A stretch of DNA of 43,294 nucleotides from Erythrobacteraceae bacterium. Lineage in GTDB: Bacteria > Pseudomonadota > Alphaproteobacteria > Sphingomonadales > Sphingomonadaceae. Location: positions 1 through 43,294 of the forward strand of contig CANJYE010000025.1 in the NCBI GenBank assembly GCA_947479055.1, in the 5' to 3' direction. A model generated the notes under the pieces. It did not search any database, was not told the DNA's origin, and saw nothing but the letters and a program-made list of their open reading frames with translations. The position numbers were made by a program, and so were the translations under genes. Below are positions 1-8,780 of this stretch, one piece after another (position 1 is the stretch's first letter; the number at the start of each line of letters is the position of its first letter).

Positions 1-181
1 CAAAATCATCACGCAAGCCAATCGCTGAACCCATGATCGCGCCCTCCAAAGCACAACCTCATAGATTCAGACTTTCAGCCGACAGGGAATCCCCCCATGT
101 GAGTCACCCACAGCGCAGTTTGGTATCAGTCTAGTGAACACAGCAGATTCGCCTCGTGTCAGGCACCGGTTGGAGAGCTTT

Positions 182-1999
182 ATGGGCTACATTGCGGGAA
201 CCCCCCTGGGAGACATTCTCGATGGCACGCCTGAAGACGACCAGATCCTCGGCCAGGGCGGCGACGATACGCTGAACGGGCTGGCAGGGATCGACTTTCT
301 CTATGGCCAGAACGGCGACGACACGCTCAACGGCGGAGCCGACAGTGATTACCTTTATAGCGGCGCCGGCAATGACGTGGCCTATGGCGGCGCAGGCAAC
401 GACTATTTCGAGGACCCCAGGGGCATCGACAGCATGTTCGGCGAGGAGGGCGATGACTTCTTCGTCGTCCATTCTGCCGATGGCGACCACCTCGACGGAG
501 GCGATGGCAACGATACGCTCTATATCGTCCTGACCTCGCTCGCCACCGGAGTCACTGTCGATCTCTCCGCGCTGTGGAGCGGCGGGACCGGCTATGTCGG
601 TACGAGCGAACTGACCGGTTTCGAACTGATCCAGTATGCCCAGTTCGGCGGCAAGGGCGACGACACCTTCATCATCGGCGCGGATTACCTCGGCGATGTC
701 CAGATCTATGGCGAAGCGGGCAACGACACGCTCAGCGGCGGATCAGGCAACGATTCGTTCTTCGGCGAATCCGGCAATGATGAAGTGCATGGCGAATTGG
801 GCAACGACCACATGGACGGCGGAGACGGTAATGACGTGCTCTATGGTGGCGACGGCAATGAACTCATGCGCGGTGGTGACGGCAATGATATCCTGTCCGG
901 AGAGGGCAACAACGACATCATGGATGGCGGGTTCGGCAACGACCAGCTGCTCGGCGGCGATGGCAGCGATATCATCGTCGCCTCCTTCGGGCAGGACACG
1001 ATCGACTGCGGCACCGGCTATGACACGGTTGTCATTTCGCTGGTTGGCAGCGGCACAATTGACGGCGGAGCCGATCCGGATTCCCTGAACTTCGATATGA
1101 GATATGCCTCCACAGTCGGCGTCAACATCGACCTGTCCGGCCTGTGGAGCGGCGGCACCGGCACGATCCGCACCATCAGCGTGACCGGGTTCGAGTTGCT
1201 GATCAACGAAAATTACGGCAGCCGAGGAAATGATCGGATCATCATCGGTGCGGATTATCTGACCGAAACCTTCTTCTATGCCGAGGATGGCGACGACGTG
1301 GTCATCGGCGGGTCGGGGAGCGACCATCTGACCGGTGGCGACGGAGCGGATACCCTGCGCGGCGAACTCGGCGTCGACTTTCTCGGTGCCGGGCGCGGTA
1401 ACGACCGGGTGTTCGGAGGCGACGGCGACGACGTCCTGTTCGGTGAGCAGGACGACGACCAGATCCACGGCGGTGCCGGGCAGGACAGGCTCATCGGCAG
1501 CATCGGTCACGACACGCTTTTCGGCAACGATGGCAATGACGCCCTGTCCGCAGGTTCTGGCAACGACCACCTGACCGGCGGCACAGGGGCTGACAGACTG
1601 GCAGGCGGAGGGGGAGATGATACCCTCTGGGGAGGTGCAGGTCGTGACCGGATGCGGGGCGACAGCGGTGCCGACACTTTCCAGTTCCGCGGTTCGGACT
1701 TTGCCGGTGGTACGGCCAATTCAAGAGACATCATTGCCGATTTCCGGCTGGTCGAATTTGACCGGATCGACCTCTCCCTGGTCGATGCAATCCGCGGTGG
1801 TACAGATGATGGGTTCACCTTCGTCGGCACCGCAGCTTTCAGCCATACGGCCGGCGAGCTTCGCTATCACGGTCAGGTCATCCCGGTGATTGGCGCACGG
1901 ACAATCGTGGAGGGCGATACCAACGGTGACGGCAAGGCCGATTTCGCGATCGTCCTGCTGGGTGATATCGCACTGCAGGGCAGCGACTTAGTTTTGTGA
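182..1999 (+). CDS. RTX (hemolysin-type) calcium-binding repeat protein
   Basis: Likely a secreted Ca2+-binding protein of 605 aa. It is built almost entirely of RTX nonapeptides (GGxGxDxLx, for example GGDGNDVLY and GGAGNDYFE), which fold into a parallel beta-roll on binding Ca2+ outside the cell. The last ~100 residues (DTFQF, IIADF, then a hydrophobic end GSDLVL) resemble the serralysin/type I secretion C-terminus, so export by an ABC/MFP/TolC system is inferred; no such exporter lies in the window. Two copies of a module with IDLSxLWSGGTG followed by TGFEL and IIGADYL sit exactly 190 residues apart (about residues 123-170 and 313-360). ATG at 182 is preferred because GGAGAG lies just upstream; an in-frame GTG at 134 would add 16 residues. 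No enzymatic domain is visible, so the biochemical role is unknown. Confidence 0.85.
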   Translation: MGYIAGTPLGDILDGTPEDDQILGQGGDDTLNGLAGIDFLYGQNGDDTLNGGADSDYLYSGAGNDVAYGGAGNDYFEDPRGIDSMFGEEGDDFFVVHSADGDHLDGGDGNDTLYIVLTSLATGVTVDLSALWSGGTGYVGTSELTGFELIQYAQFGGKGDDTFIIGADYLGDVQIYGEAGNDTLSGGSGNDSFFGESGNDEVHGELGNDHMDGGDGNDVLYGGDGNELMRGGDGNDILSGEGNNDIMDGGFGNDQLLGGDGSDIIVASFGQDTIDCGTGYDTVVISLVGSGTIDGGADPDSLNFDMRYASTVGVNIDLSGLWSGGTGTIRTISVTGFELLINENYGSRGNDRIIIGADYLTETFFYAEDGDDVVIGGSGSDHLTGGDGADTLRGELGVDFLGAGRGNDRVFGGDGDDVLFGEQDDDQIHGGAGQDRLIGSIGHDTLFGNDGNDALSAGSGNDHLTGGTGADRLAGGGGDDTLWGGAGRDRMRGDSGADTFQFRGSDFAGGTANSRDIIADFRLVEFDRIDLSLVDAIRGGTDDGFTFVGTAAFSHTAGELRYHGQVIPVIGARTIVEGDTNGDGKADFAIVLLGDIALQGSDLVL

Positions 2000-2067
2000 A
2001 CGGCGCGAGAGTGGAGGAGAATGGCGAGGGTTAGGCGCTGCGCAATATTCATCGTCAAATCCACCGT

Positions 2068-2086
2068 GGCCACAGGATCGGTGGCC
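2068..2086 (+). terminator. Hairpin after the RTX gene
   Basis: GGCCAC and GTGGCC form a six-base-pair stem around a seven-base loop, 70 bp past the RTX stop codon and about 30 bp before crcB. There is no T-run, so termination is only a possibility. The 118-bp gap otherwise shows nothing recognisable. Confidence 0.3.
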
Positions 2087-2117
2087 TTCCGCGCCATCCC
2101 CGGCTAAGGGACGGCGC

Positions 2118-2528
2118 ATGACACAGCCCACACCCTCGCTCGCCACGCTTTACGTCGCCCTTGGCGGCGGGGCTGGCGCGGTGCTTCGCTACCAGACGGG
2201 ACGGGCGATGAGCCACTGGCTCGGGGTCGCTGCCTCAACCGCTTTCCCCTGGGCCACGCTCACCGTCAATGTCGTCGGCAGCCTTGCCATGGGCCTGCTG
2301 GTCGGCTGGCTCGCCCGCCATGGCGACGCTGGCGGACAGACCTGGCGCCTGCTGCTCGGAGTCGGCCTGTTGGGCGGCTTCACCACCTTTTCCTCCTTCA
2401 GCATGGAAGCCGTGCTGCTGGTGGAACGCGGGACCCCCGGGCTGGCCCTGGCCTATGCCGGGGTCTCGGTCGCGGCCGGCATCGCGGCGATGATGCTGGG
2501 CCTTCTGACAATGCGGGTGGCGGCATGA
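2118..2528 (+). CDS. crcB: Fluoride ion channel CrcB (Fluc family)
   Basis: Inner-membrane dual-topology channel that lets F- leave the cytoplasm down its gradient, protecting enolase and pyrophosphatase. The 136-aa length and four hydrophobic segments fit the family. Family motifs are present: GGGAGAVLRY at residues 17-25, TLTVNVVGS around 48-55 with the conserved Asn51, and GGFTTFSSFS at 86-95, whose Phe residues form the pore 'Phe box'. It begins the operon; its stop overlaps the next start by 4 bp (ATGA), indicating translational coupling to the pseudouridine synthase. No fluoride riboswitch could be recognised upstream. The combination of CrcB with an Rlu enzyme is a matter of gene order; no functional link is apparent. 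Confidence 0.93.
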   Translation: MTQPTPSLATLYVALGGGAGAVLRYQTGRAMSHWLGVAASTAFPWATLTVNVVGSLAMGLLVGWLARHGDAGGQTWRLLLGVGLLGGFTTFSSFSMEAVLLVERGTPGLALAYAGVSVAAGIAAMMLGLLTMRVAA

Positions 2529-3820
2529 CCCCCGCCGACAAGAGCCGCAGGGATCAGGCCCGCACTGACCAAGTTCGCCAGTTCACTGTCCAGCATGACG
2601 ATGACGACATCCGCCTTGACCGCTGGTTCAAGCGGCACCTGCCGCAGGTCGGCTTTGCCACCGTCTCGCGCTGGGCGCGGACCGGGCAGATCCGGATCGA
2701 CGGCAAGCGCGCCAAGGTGGAAGACCGGGTTTCCGCTGGGCAGATCGTGCGCGTGCCGCCGGGCGGCGACAACATCCTTGCCACCGGCCCCAGGCGCGAG
2801 CTGACCGAGGAGGAGATCCAGCGCGCAGAAGCGATGCTGATCACCCAGGATAAGGCCGCGATCGTGCTCAACAAGCCGCCCGGGCTGGCCACGCAGGGCG
2901 GCACCGGGATGAAGGAGCATGTCGACGGGCTGCTTGATGCCTTTGCAGGCAGCGGGCCGCGCCCGCGCCTGGTCCACCGGCTGGACAAGGATACTTCGGG
3001 CGTGCTGCTGATCGCCCGCACGCCTGGCAGCGCGGCGTTCTTCTCCAAGCGCTTTTCCGGACGTTCGGCCAAGAAGGTCTACTGGGCGCTGATCGTCGGC
3101 GTGCCGAGCGTGACCGAAGGGATCATCGAGGCGCCAATTGCCAAGCAGCCGGGCACCGGCGGCGAGAAGATGTATGTCGATCCGATCCAGGGCCAGCCCG
3201 CCCGCACCCGCTATCGGGTGATCGACCGGGCCGGCAATCGCGCCGCCTGGGTGGAACTTCAGCCCTTTACCGGTCGCACGCACCAGTTGCGCGTGCATAT
3301 GGCGGCGCTGGGCCATCCGATTGTCGGCGACAGCAAATATGGCGGGCCGGAGGCCTTCCTCACCGGCAGCATCAGTCGCAAGATGCATCTCCATGCCCGT
3401 CGGCTGATCATCGACCATCCCGACGGCATCCCGCTGGACGTGACTGCCGAACTGCCCGAACATTTCGCCGCGAGCATGGAACAGCTGGGCTTCGACCAGG
3501 GGCTGAGCGATGCCATGCCCGATGAAGGCCCGCCCCCGCCAGGCAAGACCATGAAAAAGCAGGCCGCCAGGGCCCATGCCAAACAATACCGCAAGGAACG
3601 GCGCGGCGAACGGCGCGGGCGCGGCGCGGACGATGCGGCCAAGCCTGCGCGTGCGCCGCGCAAGGCCGGAACCAGGGCTCCGGCGGCAGGCGGCAAGGCG
3701 CGCGCCGAAAAATCCGCTCCCGGAAAGCCTCCCCGCGCCAGACCTGCCGCTGGCAAGCCTGCCACCGGTCGGCCCGCTCCGCGCAAGCCTTCCGCGCCGA
3801 AGCCGCGCCCGAGGCCCTGA
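2525..3820 (+). CDS. RluA-family 23S rRNA pseudouridine synthase (RluC-like) with basic disordered tail
   Basis: Isomerises uridine to pseudouridine in rRNA, probably 23S. An S4 RNA-binding domain occupies about residues 22-85. The catalytic domain follows, with the signature HRLDKDTSGV (catalytic Asp154) and the closing motifs GRTHQLRVHMA (250-260) and GDSKYGG. At 431 aa it is about 100 residues longer than usual: residues ~333-431 form a low-complexity Lys/Arg/Ala/Pro tail with repeated APRK, GKP and PAAGK units and almost no hydrophobic residues, presumably disordered and RNA-binding. It overlaps crcB by 4 bp; the HAD phosphatase starts 1 base after its stop. RluC specificity (positions 955/2504/2580 in E. 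coli) is inferred from the S4-bearing architecture and is not proven. Confidence 0.88.
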   Translation: MTPADKSRRDQARTDQVRQFTVQHDDDDIRLDRWFKRHLPQVGFATVSRWARTGQIRIDGKRAKVEDRVSAGQIVRVPPGGDNILATGPRRELTEEEIQRAEAMLITQDKAAIVLNKPPGLATQGGTGMKEHVDGLLDAFAGSGPRPRLVHRLDKDTSGVLLIARTPGSAAFFSKRFSGRSAKKVYWALIVGVPSVTEGIIEAPIAKQPGTGGEKMYVDPIQGQPARTRYRVIDRAGNRAAWVELQPFTGRTHQLRVHMAALGHPIVGDSKYGGPEAFLTGSISRKMHLHARRLIIDHPDGIPLDVTAELPEHFAASMEQLGFDQGLSDAMPDEGPPPPGKTMKKQAARAHAKQYRKERRGERRGRGADDAAKPARAPRKAGTRAPAAGGKARAEKSAPGKPPRARPAAGKPATGRPAPRKPSAPKPRPRP

Positions 3821-3821
3821 G

Positions 3822-4475
3822 ATGGGCGTGAGGCTGGCGGTATTCGATTGCGACGGCACGCTGGTGGACGGCCAGGCCGCTGTCTGTGCGGCGATGGACG
3901 CGGGTTTTGTCGAGGCCGGCCTGCCCGCGCCGGACCATCACCTTGTCCGCCGCGTGGTCGGGCTCAGCCTGACGACCGCCATCAGCCGCCTCGCGCCCGA
4001 TGCCGAGCCGCGGCAATGGGACCGCGCAGTGGCGGGTTACAAGCAGGCCTTCCGCAATGCGCGGGCCAGCGGGCATCTGGCTGAACCGCTGTTTCCCGGC
4101 ATCGCCGAACTGATCGTGCGGCTGCGCGGCGCGGACTGGCTGCTGGGTGTGGCCACGGGCAAGTCCGACCGAGGTCTGGCCAACTGCCTCGCCACCCATG
4201 GCCTCACCGCCCATTTCTGCACGCTGCAAACCGCCGACCGCCACCCCTCCAAACCGCATCCGGCCATGCTGGAAGCGGCGCTGGCCGAAGCGCTGGCCGA
4301 GCCGCAGGGCTGCGTGATGATCGGCGATACCAGCTATGACATAGAAATGGCCCGCGCCATCGGAGTCCGAGCGATCGGGGTCGGCTGGGGCTATCACAGC
4401 GCCGAGGAACTGCTGGCAGCCGGGGCCGATTGCGTCGCCGCCACCCCCGCCGAACTGGGGGACTGGCTGGCGTGA
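3822..4475 (+). CDS. HAD-superfamily hydrolase, phosphoglycolate phosphatase-like
   Basis: A 217-aa cytoplasmic phosphatase of the HAD superfamily, subfamily IA. The four motifs are visible: FDCDGTLVD (nucleophile Asp9, acid Asp11), the Thr of GVATGKS in motif II, the Lys of SKPHP in motif III, and GDTSYDIEMA in motif IV coordinating Mg2+. A helical cap lies between motifs I and II. The ATG at 3822, one base after the preceding stop, was chosen because it places the DxD motif at the usual distance from the N-terminus. Its TGA overlaps the GTG start of the Atp12 gene. The substrate cannot be read from sequence; phosphoglycolate-like or pyrophosphatase-like (PpaX) activity is possible. Confidence 0.85.
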   Translation: MGVRLAVFDCDGTLVDGQAAVCAAMDAGFVEAGLPAPDHHLVRRVVGLSLTTAISRLAPDAEPRQWDRAVAGYKQAFRNARASGHLAEPLFPGIAELIVRLRGADWLLGVATGKSDRGLANCLATHGLTAHFCTLQTADRHPSKPHPAMLEAALAEALAEPQGCVMIGDTSYDIEMARAIGVRAIGVGWGYHSAEELLAAGADCVAATPAELGDWLA

Positions 4476-5179
4476 AGCGCTTCTACAAATCCGTCGCAGT
4501 CGAACTGGTAGATGCTGGCTGGCGGGTGATGCTGGACGGCCGCCCGATCAAGACCCAGGGCCGCCGCCCGCAGCAGGTACCGACCCGCGCGCTGGCCGAA
4601 GCGATGGCGGCTGAATGGGCCGCGCAGGGTGCGGAAATCGAGCCCGCCACCTTCTTCCTGCGCGATCTCGCCGACTATGCCATCGACATGATCGCGGCGG
4701 ACCGGGACGCGGTGATCGGGGAGATCGTCCCTTTCGCCGAGACCGACACGCTGTGCTACCGCGCCGATCCGGACGAGCCGTTCCACCGCCGCCAATGCGC
4801 GGTCTGGGACCCGCTACTCACCGCCGCCGAACAGCGCCATGGCCTCAAGTTCGAACGGGTCAGCGGGATTATCCACCACCCGCAGCCGCCCGAAACGCTC
4901 GCCGCCTTACGCGCGCTGCTCGAAGCGCAGGACGATTTCACCCTCGCCGCGCTGAAGACGCTGGCCTCGCTCGCTGCCTCGCTGGTGATTGGCCTTGCTG
5001 CACTGGACGAGGATGCCGACGCCGAAGCGCTCTGGAACGCCGCCAATCTTGAAGAGGACTGGCAGGTGGAACAATGGGGCAGCGACTATCTGGCCGAAGA
5101 AGTGCGCGCGCGGCGGCTGAAGACCTTCACCCAGGCCTTGCGCTTCATTACGCTGCTGCGCGATCAGGGAGCGGGCTGA
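4472..5179 (+). CDS. Atp12-family F1-ATPase assembly chaperone
   Basis: A 235-aa homologue of mitochondrial Atp12, which binds the F1 alpha subunit before hexamer assembly; the family is restricted to alphaproteobacteria and eukaryotes. Family features include the N-terminal beta region KRFYKSVAVE...GWRVMLDGRPIKTQ, the motif LADYAIDMI, and FAETDTLCYRAD. It starts with GTG at 4472, overlapping the HAD stop by 4 bp (GTGA), so the start is fixed by coupling. It closes the crcB operon and converges with the lipoprotein gene on the other strand; the two coding ends overlap by 16 bp, leaving no room for a separate terminator. Confidence 0.88.
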   Translation: MKRFYKSVAVELVDAGWRVMLDGRPIKTQGRRPQQVPTRALAEAMAAEWAAQGAEIEPATFFLRDLADYAIDMIAADRDAVIGEIVPFAETDTLCYRADPDEPFHRRQCAVWDPLLTAAEQRHGLKFERVSGIIHHPQPPETLAALRALLEAQDDFTLAALKTLASLAASLVIGLAALDEDADAEALWNAANLEEDWQVEQWGSDYLAEEVRARRLKTFTQALRFITLLRDQGAG

Positions 5180-5772
5180 ACCACTCCGGGTTGCGCCACC
5201 CATTGCGAAACCTGCCCCGCGACATCGTTCGCCGCCTTGTTTAGCGCCGGGCCGATCTGCGCGGGCTTGGCCGCGACGCCGGGCACGGTGCTTTCGAACC
5301 GACGGGTGGCAATCCTGCCGCCGGGTGCCTCGAACAGCGCCTCGAACCGGACCACCACCGACTGGCTGACCGCGTCATAGCCCATGTCGAGCAATTGCCC
5401 GGTCACCCGCGTCCCGGCCGAGTATTGCCGGTCGACCCCGTCGATCACCAGCCATTTGCCATCCGCCCTGATCCGGTCGGCCAGCAGGCTACGGAACAGC
5501 CGGGCGGGCTTTTCCACCCACAGCGCATCGGTCAGATAGGCGATGGTCGAGGCGTCGACCTGCACCGGCACACGCCTGACATCAAGCTTCTGCGGCGCGG
5601 CCGGTTCGATCACTGCCAGCGCCTCGCCCAGCGTGCCACTCGCGGCAGCGCCAGATGGCGCGGGATTGTCCGGGCTCAGCGTCAGCAGCGTTTCGGGCAC
5701 CTTGGCCCCCATGCTGACACAACCCGGCAGCGCGAACAGCAGCGCCAGCGCGGCCAGACCCGTCTTGCCCAT
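5164..5772 (-). CDS. ABC-type transport auxiliary lipoprotein (LinN/PqiC-like)
   Basis: A 202-aa outer-membrane-type lipoprotein, last gene of the MCE transport operon. The signal peptide is short (MGKTGLAALALLFALPGC) with lipobox LPGC. The remainder fits the ABC_trans_aux family: LLTLSPD, then VDASTIAYLTDALWVEKPARLFRSLL. Homologues (PqiC, LinN) sit at the outer membrane and receive or pass lipids from the MCE ring. The start at 5772 gives a normal lipoprotein signal. An in-frame ATG at 5814 overlaps the MCE stop as ATGA and would add 14 polar residues; that alternative cannot be excluded. Confidence 0.82.
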   Translation of the reverse strand: MGKTGLAALALLFALPGCVSMGAKVPETLLTLSPDNPAPSGAAASGTLGEALAVIEPAAPQKLDVRRVPVQVDASTIAYLTDALWVEKPARLFRSLLADRIRADGKWLVIDGVDRQYSAGTRVTGQLLDMGYDAVSQSVVVRFEALFEAPGGRIATRRFESTVPGVAAKPAQIGPALNKAANDVAGQVSQWVAQPGVVQPAP

Positions 5773-5810
5773 CACCTGGCATTCCCTCTTCTTGTTCGTG
5801 GCCCAGATTG

Positions 5811-6749
5811 TCATGGCTTGTAATCCGGCAGGTCGCTGCCGCGCAGCAAGGCGCCCGCGCCCTGATTATCCAGCTTTTCCACCACCGAGCGCAACTGGCG
5901 GCTGGCCGCCTGAAGATCGCGCAGCGTAGCTTCGGCGGCGGGCAGCGTGCTGTTGGACAATTGCTGCGCGGCCGGCTGAGTGGTCTTGAGCGTCTGGTCC
6001 AGCGCCTTGGCCGCGCCGTCGAGCGAAGCCAGCGTAGCGCGCATCTGGCTGGCGAGCGAACCGCCATTCTCGCTCAGCAGCTTGTCAGTGGAACCCATCA
6101 CCTTCTCGAAAGCGGCAAGGCTGAGCTTGGCCTGCTGCAAGGTGGCCTGGAGATCGGCCATGGCTCCGTCAATCCGGGGCGAGGCGCGGGCGACATCGCC
6201 GGAAATCTTGTTGGTGTTGGCAAGGATGCCCTCGATCGAGGCCTGGTTCTTGTCCGACAGCATCATGGTCAGCCGTTCGGTCAGCGTGGCCAGTCGTTCC
6301 AGCAGCAGCGGCGCGTTGGACAGGATTTCGCCCAGCCCGCCCGGCTTGGTCGGGATCACCGGTGCGCCATCAGGGCCGATTTCCGTGATCGCCGGCGCAC
6401 CGCGCACCGCGCCATCAAGCTGGACCTTGGACACGCCGGTAAAGCTGCCCTGGATTGTCGCGGTCGTGCCCAGCAGGATCGGCACCGACTTGTCGATGCG
6501 GATGCGAACGCGGACAAAGTCGGGGTCCTTCTTCCACAGTTCGATCTTCTGTACCTGCCCGGCGGCAACACCTGAGAAGGTGACTTCGGAGCCTTTGGCC
6601 AGCCCATCCACCGATTGCTGGAAATAGACGTCATATTCGCGCTGATCCTCAGCGTTGATCCGGTTCAGCCACAATATAAAACCCGCAAGCGCAGCCATCA
6701 GGGCAAGCGTGATAGCCCCGACCCAGACGTGATTTGCCCGCGTTTCCAT
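5811..6749 (-). CDS. MCE/MlaD-family lipid-transport substrate-binding protein (LinM-like)
   Basis: A 312-aa periplasmic protein anchored by one N-terminal membrane helix (VGAITLALMAALAGFILWL, residues ~10-28). The MCE domain follows (YDVYFQQSVDGLAKGSEVTFSGVAAG... to about residue 110); such domains form hexameric rings that carry phospholipid across the periplasm. The C-terminal half is a long helical/coiled-coil region rich in Ala, Leu, Gln and Ser, as in other MCE proteins that form a tunnel or shaft. Start METRANHVWVG was chosen since the reading frame upstream lacks domain similarity and overlaps the ATPase. It lies 7 bp downstream of the ATPase stop. Confidence 0.9.
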   Translation of the reverse strand: METRANHVWVGAITLALMAALAGFILWLNRINAEDQREYDVYFQQSVDGLAKGSEVTFSGVAAGQVQKIELWKKDPDFVRVRIRIDKSVPILLGTTATIQGSFTGVSKVQLDGAVRGAPAITEIGPDGAPVIPTKPGGLGEILSNAPLLLERLATLTERLTMMLSDKNQASIEGILANTNKISGDVARASPRIDGAMADLQATLQQAKLSLAAFEKVMGSTDKLLSENGGSLASQMRATLASLDGAAKALDQTLKTTQPAAQQLSNSTLPAAEATLRDLQAASRQLRSVVEKLDNQGAGALLRGSDLPDYKP

Positions 6750-6756
6750 GGCGCTT

Positions 6757-7671
6757 CTAATCCCCCGATTCCGCAGGCTTGTCCATGGCCTTGCCGGAAG
6801 CGGGGCCATTGCCGGAAGCAGGGGCCTTGCCGCCTTCTCGCGCGGCTTCCACCCGTTCCTTGCTCTGGCTCGCAGCCCGTCCGCGCGGCCCGTTGAAATA
6901 TTCCTGGATCCATTGGTGGTCGGTCGCAAGCAATTCCGGGATCGTGCCCACCGCGATCACCCGCTTGTCCGCCAGCACCGCCACCCGGTCGCAGATTTCG
7001 TAAAGCGTATCGAGATCGTGGGTAATCAGGAACACGGTAAGGCCCAGCGTATCGGTCAGCTCGCGGGTCAGCCGGTCAAACGCGGCTGCGCCGATCGGAT
7101 CGAGCCCGGCGGTCGGCTCGTCCAGGAACAGCAGTTCCGGATCGAGCGCCAGCGCGCGGGCAAGGCCGGCCCGCTTGCGCATGCCGCCTGAAAGCTGGGA
7201 GGGATATTTGCTGGTCGCGTCCTCGGGCAGGCCGGACAGGCGCACCTTGTAGCGGGCAATCTCGTGCAGCAATTCCTCGCTCAATTCGGGATAGAACTGC
7301 TTGAGCGGCACTTCGACATTCTCGCCCACGGTCAGGGTGGAAAACAGAGCCCCGCCCTGAAACAGCACGCCCCAGCGCGAACGGACGCCGATATTCTCGT
7401 CCGGATCGGCATCGGTCATCGATTTGCCGAACACTTCGACCATGCCTTGCGCCGGGCGCTGGAGGCCGATGATCGAGCGCATCAGCACCGATTTGCCGCT
7501 GCCCGATCCGCCCACCACGCCAAGGATTTCGCCGCGCCGGACCTTGAGCGACAAATCCTCGTGCACCACCTGCTTGCCGAAGCGGTTGGTCAGCCCTTCG
7601 ATCACGATTGGATATTCGCCGGCAAACCGCTCGGCCGATTCCACCCGGTGCTGGGCCAGCAGCGCGTTCAT
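6757..7671 (-). CDS. MCE-system ABC transporter ATPase (MlaF/LinL-like)
   Basis: A 304-aa cytoplasmic ATPase powering lipid transport with the adjacent permease. Walker A is GGSGSGKS (residues 54-61), the ABC signature is LSGGM, Walker B is ELLFLDEPTAG, and the H-loop is LITHD. The extra residues after the nucleotide-binding domain (from about residue 260) form a low-complexity tail rich in Ala, Gly, Lys and Glu, longer than in E. coli MlaF. ATG at 7671 overlaps the permease stop by 4 bp, so the two are translationally coupled, consistent with a fixed stoichiometry. Confidence 0.92.
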   Translation of the reverse strand: MNALLAQHRVESAERFAGEYPIVIEGLTNRFGKQVVHEDLSLKVRRGEILGVVGGSGSGKSVLMRSIIGLQRPAQGMVEVFGKSMTDADPDENIGVRSRWGVLFQGGALFSTLTVGENVEVPLKQFYPELSEELLHEIARYKVRLSGLPEDATSKYPSQLSGGMRKRAGLARALALDPELLFLDEPTAGLDPIGAAAFDRLTRELTDTLGLTVFLITHDLDTLYEICDRVAVLADKRVIAVGTIPELLATDHQWIQEYFNGPRGRAASQSKERVEAAREGGKAPASGNGPASGKAMDKPAESGD

Positions 7672-8780
7672 GCCCAGCCGATCTCGGTGAAGAACACCGC
7701 GAAGAATGCGTCGAGCACGATCACCATGAAGATCGCCTGCACCACCGCCATGGTCGTGCGCCGCCCGACCTCTTCCGAATTCGATTTGACCTGCATGCCC
7801 TGATAGCACCCCGCCAGCGCCACGATCAGCCCGAACACCGGTGCCTTGACCAGCCCGACCCAGACATCGTGCAGCGGCACCACTTCCTGGATGCGGCTGA
7901 GGAACGTGTAGAACGGGATGTCGAGCGACAGGTCCGCGAGGCACGCGCCGCCGATGATCGAAAGGACAGCGGCAAAGAAGCCCAGCAGCGGCATCATCAG
8001 CACGGCAGCCAGGATGCGCGGGATCACCAGCGCCTCGATCGGGGAAACGCCGATGGTGCGCATCGCGTCCACTTCCTCGGTCAGCTTCATCGTGCCGATC
8101 TGCGCCGCGAAGGCCGAACCGGAACGGCCCGCCACCATGATCGCGGTCATCAGCACGCCCAGTTCGCGCAAACTGAGTCGCCCGGTGAGGTTGATGGTAT
8201 AGATCTCCGCGCCGAACTGGCGCAGCTGCACCGCCCCCTGCTGGGCAATGACGATGCCGATCAGGAAGCTCATCAGACCAATGATGCCGAGCGAATCCAC
8301 CCCCACCAGTTCGAGCTGGCGGACCAGCGCGCGCAACCGGAAGCGTGAGGGATGGCGGATGATGCCGCCAGAGGCGACCAGGATCGCGCCGAGAAATCCG
8401 AGCAGCTGGATCGCGCCATGGCCGAAATTGCTGACCATGGTGCCGACCGATTCCGGCACCCGCACCAGGATCGGGACATGCGGCGGGGCGATTGCGGCGG
8501 TGCTGGCGCTGGTGCGGACCGCCTCTATCAGGATCAGCGCTTCCTTGCTGGCTCCGGTGATCTCGGCCCCGCAATCGCGCGCGACGCGCCAGGCGATCCA
8601 TGCGCCCACCGTGTCGATCGCATCGACCCTTGCCAGATCGACCCGGGCCAATTGCCCTTGCAGCGCCCGCAACTCGCGATCGAGCAGGCCGACGGAGGAC
8701 ACCACCAGCGGGCCGGAAAGCGCCAGCACGCTGCCCCCTTCGCCACCCTCCTCGATGGAATATTCGGCCCATTCGCGCAT
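7668..8780 (-). CDS. MlaE/LinK-like ABC permease with N-terminal STAS-like region
   Basis: A 370-aa inner-membrane permease, first gene of the four-gene minus-strand operon. Residues ~1-95 are soluble and resemble a STAS domain ([12 protein letters not shown]...[18 protein letters not shown]), as found in many alphaproteobacterial MlaE proteins. The MlaE core follows with 5-6 membrane helices and the family motifs [19 protein letters not shown] and EVDAMRTIG. The order permease-ATPase-MCE-lipoprotein equals linKLMN of Sphingobium, reported to be required for gamma-hexachlorocyclohexane use through effects on membrane permeability. Start ATG at 8780 is the first that precedes the STAS-like region. 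It is divergent from valS across 93 bp. Confidence 0.9.
   Translation of the reverse strand: MREWAEYSIEEGGEGGSVLALSGPLVVSSVGLLDRELRALQGQLARVDLARVDAIDTVGAWIAWRVARDCGAEITGASKEALILIEAVRTSASTAAIAPPHVPILVRVPESVGTMVSNFGHGAIQLLGFLGAILVASGGIIRHPSRFRLRALVRQLELVGVDSLGIIGLMSFLIGIVIAQQGAVQLRQFGAEIYTINLTGRLSLRELGVLMTAIMVAGRSGSAFAAQIGTMKLTEEVDAMRTIGVSPIEALVIPRILAAVLMMPLLGFFAAVLSIIGGACLADLSLDIPFYTFLSRIQEVVPLHDVWVGLVKAPVFGLIVALAGCYQGMQVKSNSEEVGRRTTMAVVQAIFMVIVLDAFFAVFFTEIGWA

Noticed and set aside
1..133. Small open frames at the left edge
   Set aside because: A 33-codon frame from ATG 33 has no ribosome-binding site or recognisable content; the first 133 bases show nothing I can support.
2000..2117. Fluoride riboswitch before crcB
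   Set aside because: I could not find the GGxGAUGG and pseudoknot elements; only a plain hairpin is present.
2453..3859. A 468-codon minus-strand frame opposite the RluC-like gene
   Set aside because: Arg/Gly/Ala-rich shadow without motifs; the opposite strand encodes a complete pseudouridine synthase.
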